A stretch of DNA of 64,000 nt from Nocardioides sp. Root682 (GTDB lineage Bacteria; Actinomycetota; Actinomycetes; Propionibacteriales; Nocardioidaceae). A model generated the notes under the pieces. It searched no databases. It was not told the origin of the DNA and saw only the letters and a program-made list of their open reading frames with translations. Made by a program: the position numbers and the translations under genes. Below are positions 62,429-64,000 of this stretch, piece after piece; position 1 is the first letter of the stretch; every line of letters begins with the position of its first letter. The stretch covers positions 851,106-915,105 of the forward strand of contig NZ_LMHJ01000003.1 in the NCBI RefSeq assembly GCF_001427795.1. The letters are read 5' to 3'.

Positions 62429-63708
62429 CCCGCACGCACCGCCGCTCCGATTCCTGCGACGAGCACGTCGAGCTCCTCGTCGCTGATGACGTACGGCGGC
62501 ATGGCGTAGACGAGGTCGCGGAACGGCCGCAGCCACACGCCTGCCTCGATCGCGGCGTCGGTCGCCGCCACGACGTCGACCGGGTGATCGAGCTGGACCA
62601 CTCCGACCGCGCCGATGGTGCGCACGTCGACCACGCCCGGCAGCTCACGCAACGGCTCGAGCCCGGACGCGAGCCGTGCTCCGATCCGCTCGACGGTGCC
62701 GGCCCAGTCCTGGGACAGCAGCAGGTCGATCGAGGCGCTGGCGACCGCGCAACCCAGCGGGTTGCCCATGAACGTGGGGCCGTGCATGACGACGCCGGAC
62801 TCGCTGGCGGAGATGCCGCGCGCGACCTCGTCGGTGGTGAGCACCGCGGCGAGCGAGAGGTAGCCGCCGGTCAGGGCCTTGCCGACGCAGAGGACGTCGG
62901 GGGTGACCAGTTCGCTGACGAACAGGTGGCCGGTGCGGCCGAAGCCCGTCGCGATCTCGTCGAACACCAGTACCAGGCCGTGCTCGTCGGCCACGTCGCG
63001 GAACACCTGCAGGCAGGCGGCGGGGTAGGGGTGCATGCCGCCGGCGCCCTGGAGGAGCGGCTCGACGATGATCCCGGCGAGCTGGTGGGCGTGCGCCGCA
63101 GCCAGCGAACGGAAGCTCACCGCCCAGGCCTCGATGTCGGCGTCCGTCGCGTCGTGCGCAGGCGGCTGCGGCCCGAACAGCTGCGACGGCAGCAGGTCAC
63201 GCCACATCGAGTGCATGCCACCGACCGGGTCGGTGACGCTCATGCAGTCGAACGTGTCGCCGTGGTAGCCGCCGAGGACGGTCAGCATCCGGGTGCGTTC
63301 GGGGTGGCCGAGCCCGCGCTGGTACTGCAGCACCATCTTGATCGCGACCTCGACCGACACCGAGCCGGAGTCGGCGAGGAACACCCGCTCGAGCGGCTCG
63401 GGGGTGATCGACACCAGGCGCTTCCCGAGCTCGACGGCCGGCTCGTGGGTGAGGCCGCCGAACATCACGTGCGAGAACGAGCCGATCTGGCCGACGACCG
63501 CTGCATCGAGCACCGGGTGCCGGTAGCCGTGGATCGCCGACCACCACGACGACATCCCGTCCACGACCTCGCGGTCGTCGACCGTGAGCTTCGAGCCCGA
63601 CGCGCCCGTCACCAGCCGCACCGGAGTCGGCTCGGTCATCGAGGTGTAGGGATGCCACAGGTGCTCGCGGTCGAACGCGAGGGCGTCGGTGGCGGCCAGG
63701 ACTGTCAT
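62425..63708 (-). CDS. bioA: Adenosylmethionine-8-amino-7-oxononanoate aminotransferase
   Basis: A 427-residue class III aminotransferase. It shows DGMSSWWSAIHGYRHP near the start (a BioA-specific segment with the substrate-binding Trp/Tyr), VFDEIATGFGRTG, and PLP Lys in CVGKALTGGYLSLAA. It makes DAPA from the BioF product using SAM as amino donor. It lies nine bases after the bioB stop. Confidence 0.96.
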   Translation of the reverse strand: MTVLAATDALAFDREHLWHPYTSMTEPTPVRLVTGASGSKLTVDDREVVDGMSSWWSAIHGYRHPVLDAAVVGQIGSFSHVMFGGLTHEPAVELGKRLVSITPEPLERVFLADSGSVSVEVAIKMVLQYQRGLGHPERTRMLTVLGGYHGDTFDCMSVTDPVGGMHSMWRDLLPSQLFGPQPPAHDATDADIEAWAVSFRSLAAAHAHQLAGIIVEPLLQGAGGMHPYPAACLQVFRDVADEHGLVLVFDEIATGFGRTGHLFVSELVTPDVLCVGKALTGGYLSLAAVLTTDEVARGISASESGVVMHGPTFMGNPLGCAVASASIDLLLSQDWAGTVERIGARLASGLEPLRELPGVVDVRTIGAVGVVQLDHPVDVVAATDAAIEAGVWLRPFRDLVYAMPPYVISDEELDVLVAGIGAAVRAG

Positions 63709-63717
63709 TGCGGAGGC

Positions 63718-64000
63718 TCAGGCGTTCGCGGGGACCTCGGTGCCCGCGCCACGCTGGCGGATCACCGGCTTGTGGTCGTCCGCCGGCTCGCCCGAGAGGC
63801 CGGCGGCGCAGCCGCCGCAGCTCGTGCCGCACCCGGTGCTGGCCGATCCGCACGGCGACGTCGCCGCGGGCGTGTGGGCCGCACCGGCCGCAGGCGCGTT
63901 GAACACGTCGTCGAAGGTGCCGTCGTTGAACGCGTTCTCCTGGCCCAGGATCACGAAGCCGTTGTCGCGCATCATCTCCAGGTCCGACTTCGCGTCCTGG
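63718..64000 (-). CDS. bioB: Biotin synthase, C-terminal end (5' part outside window)
   Basis: The last ~93 residues of biotin synthase. The frame is open to the window edge and begins with QDAKSDLEMMRDNGFVILGQ, a conserved BioB segment. After the barrel end there is a tail of about 65 residues with four cysteines in SPCGSASTGCGTSCGGCAA, and then a charged end. The radical-SAM CxxxCxxC motif lies outside. It is the first gene of the bioB-A-F-D operon. Cys-rich tails are seen in actinobacterial BioB, and their role is not settled. Confidence 0.92.
   Translation of the reverse strand, partial: QDAKSDLEMMRDNGFVILGQENAFNDGTFDDVFNAPAAGAAHTPAATSPCGSASTGCGTSCGGCAAGLSGEPADDHKPVIRQRGAGTEVPANA

Overview
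The window reads as chromosomal DNA of a high-GC actinobacterium, most likely Nocardioides or another member of the Nocardioidaceae. Signs of this are the very strong G/C preference at third codon positions, frequent GTG starts, ATGA/GTGA gene overlaps, many leaderless-looking starts with a -10 box 6-8 bases upstream, and families typical of that group (DUF6907, DUF6069, PknG with zinc ribbons, an SARP/AfsR-type regulator). I see no rRNA, tRNA, IS element, prophage or CRISPR array. The density is about one gene per kb, with almost no gap above 300 bases. The one exception is the regulatory leader in front of leuB.

Layout. 1-8 kb: the end of ilvD, then small accessory enzymes and regulators (PNPOx-like, DUF559, GNAT, DUF6069, VOC, SGNH hydrolase, LysR, exported SurE-like protein, CHAD protein). 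8-11.6 kb: attenuator leader and ilvB-ilvN-ilvC. 11.6-15.7 kb: DUF6907 gene divergent from an XRE regulator that is translationally coupled to pta-ackA. 15.7-23.7 kb: an ABC-2 exporter with two paralogous permeases, a DsbA/FrnE-like protein, a MaoC protein and a five-gene MoxR/DUF58/DUF4129 operon. 23.7-27.1 kb: the efeUOB iron uptake operon behind an IdeR/DmdR-type iron box. 27.2-31.1 kb: serA, then a MocR regulator divergent from a YczE-family membrane protein. 31.2-43.6 kb: a ten-gene, tightly overlapped signalling operon (TelA, unknown, AAA+, GlnX, GlnH, coiled-coil, PknG, PP2C, VWA, FHA). 43.6-48 kb: SDR, methyltransferase, attenuator-type leader, leuB, ilvE. 48-53.8 kb: a Drr-type exporter preceded by three tandem 11-bp repeats and facing a 1036-residue SARP/AfsR-like regulator, then a hydrolase. 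53.9-57.8 kb: an MmcQ/YjbR protein, a membrane Ser/Thr kinase, a leader-peptide attenuator and cimA. 57.8-64 kb: TetR/flavin reductase pair, amidase and the biotin operon bioB-bioA-bioF-bioD.

How it works together. Branched-chain amino acid synthesis is spread over 57 kb as ilvD, ilvBNC, leuB-ilvE and cimA. The three transcription units whose 5' ends are visible each begin with a short leader peptide rich in Leu/Val/Ile codons followed by hairpins. Isoleucine can be made through citramalate. The 31-43 kb operon joins the known GlnH-GlnX-PknG amino-acid sensing module to a vWA/PP2C/FHA set and TelA/AAA+ proteins, and several of its proteins share zinc-ribbon modules. This is the most interesting system in the window.

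Smaller-scale structure includes composite inverted repeats at convergent gene junctions, a ~115-bp dispersed repeat in two copies, and short palindromic repeats that have entered linkers of coding regions without breaking the frame. All family assignments come from reading the translations. No database search was possible.
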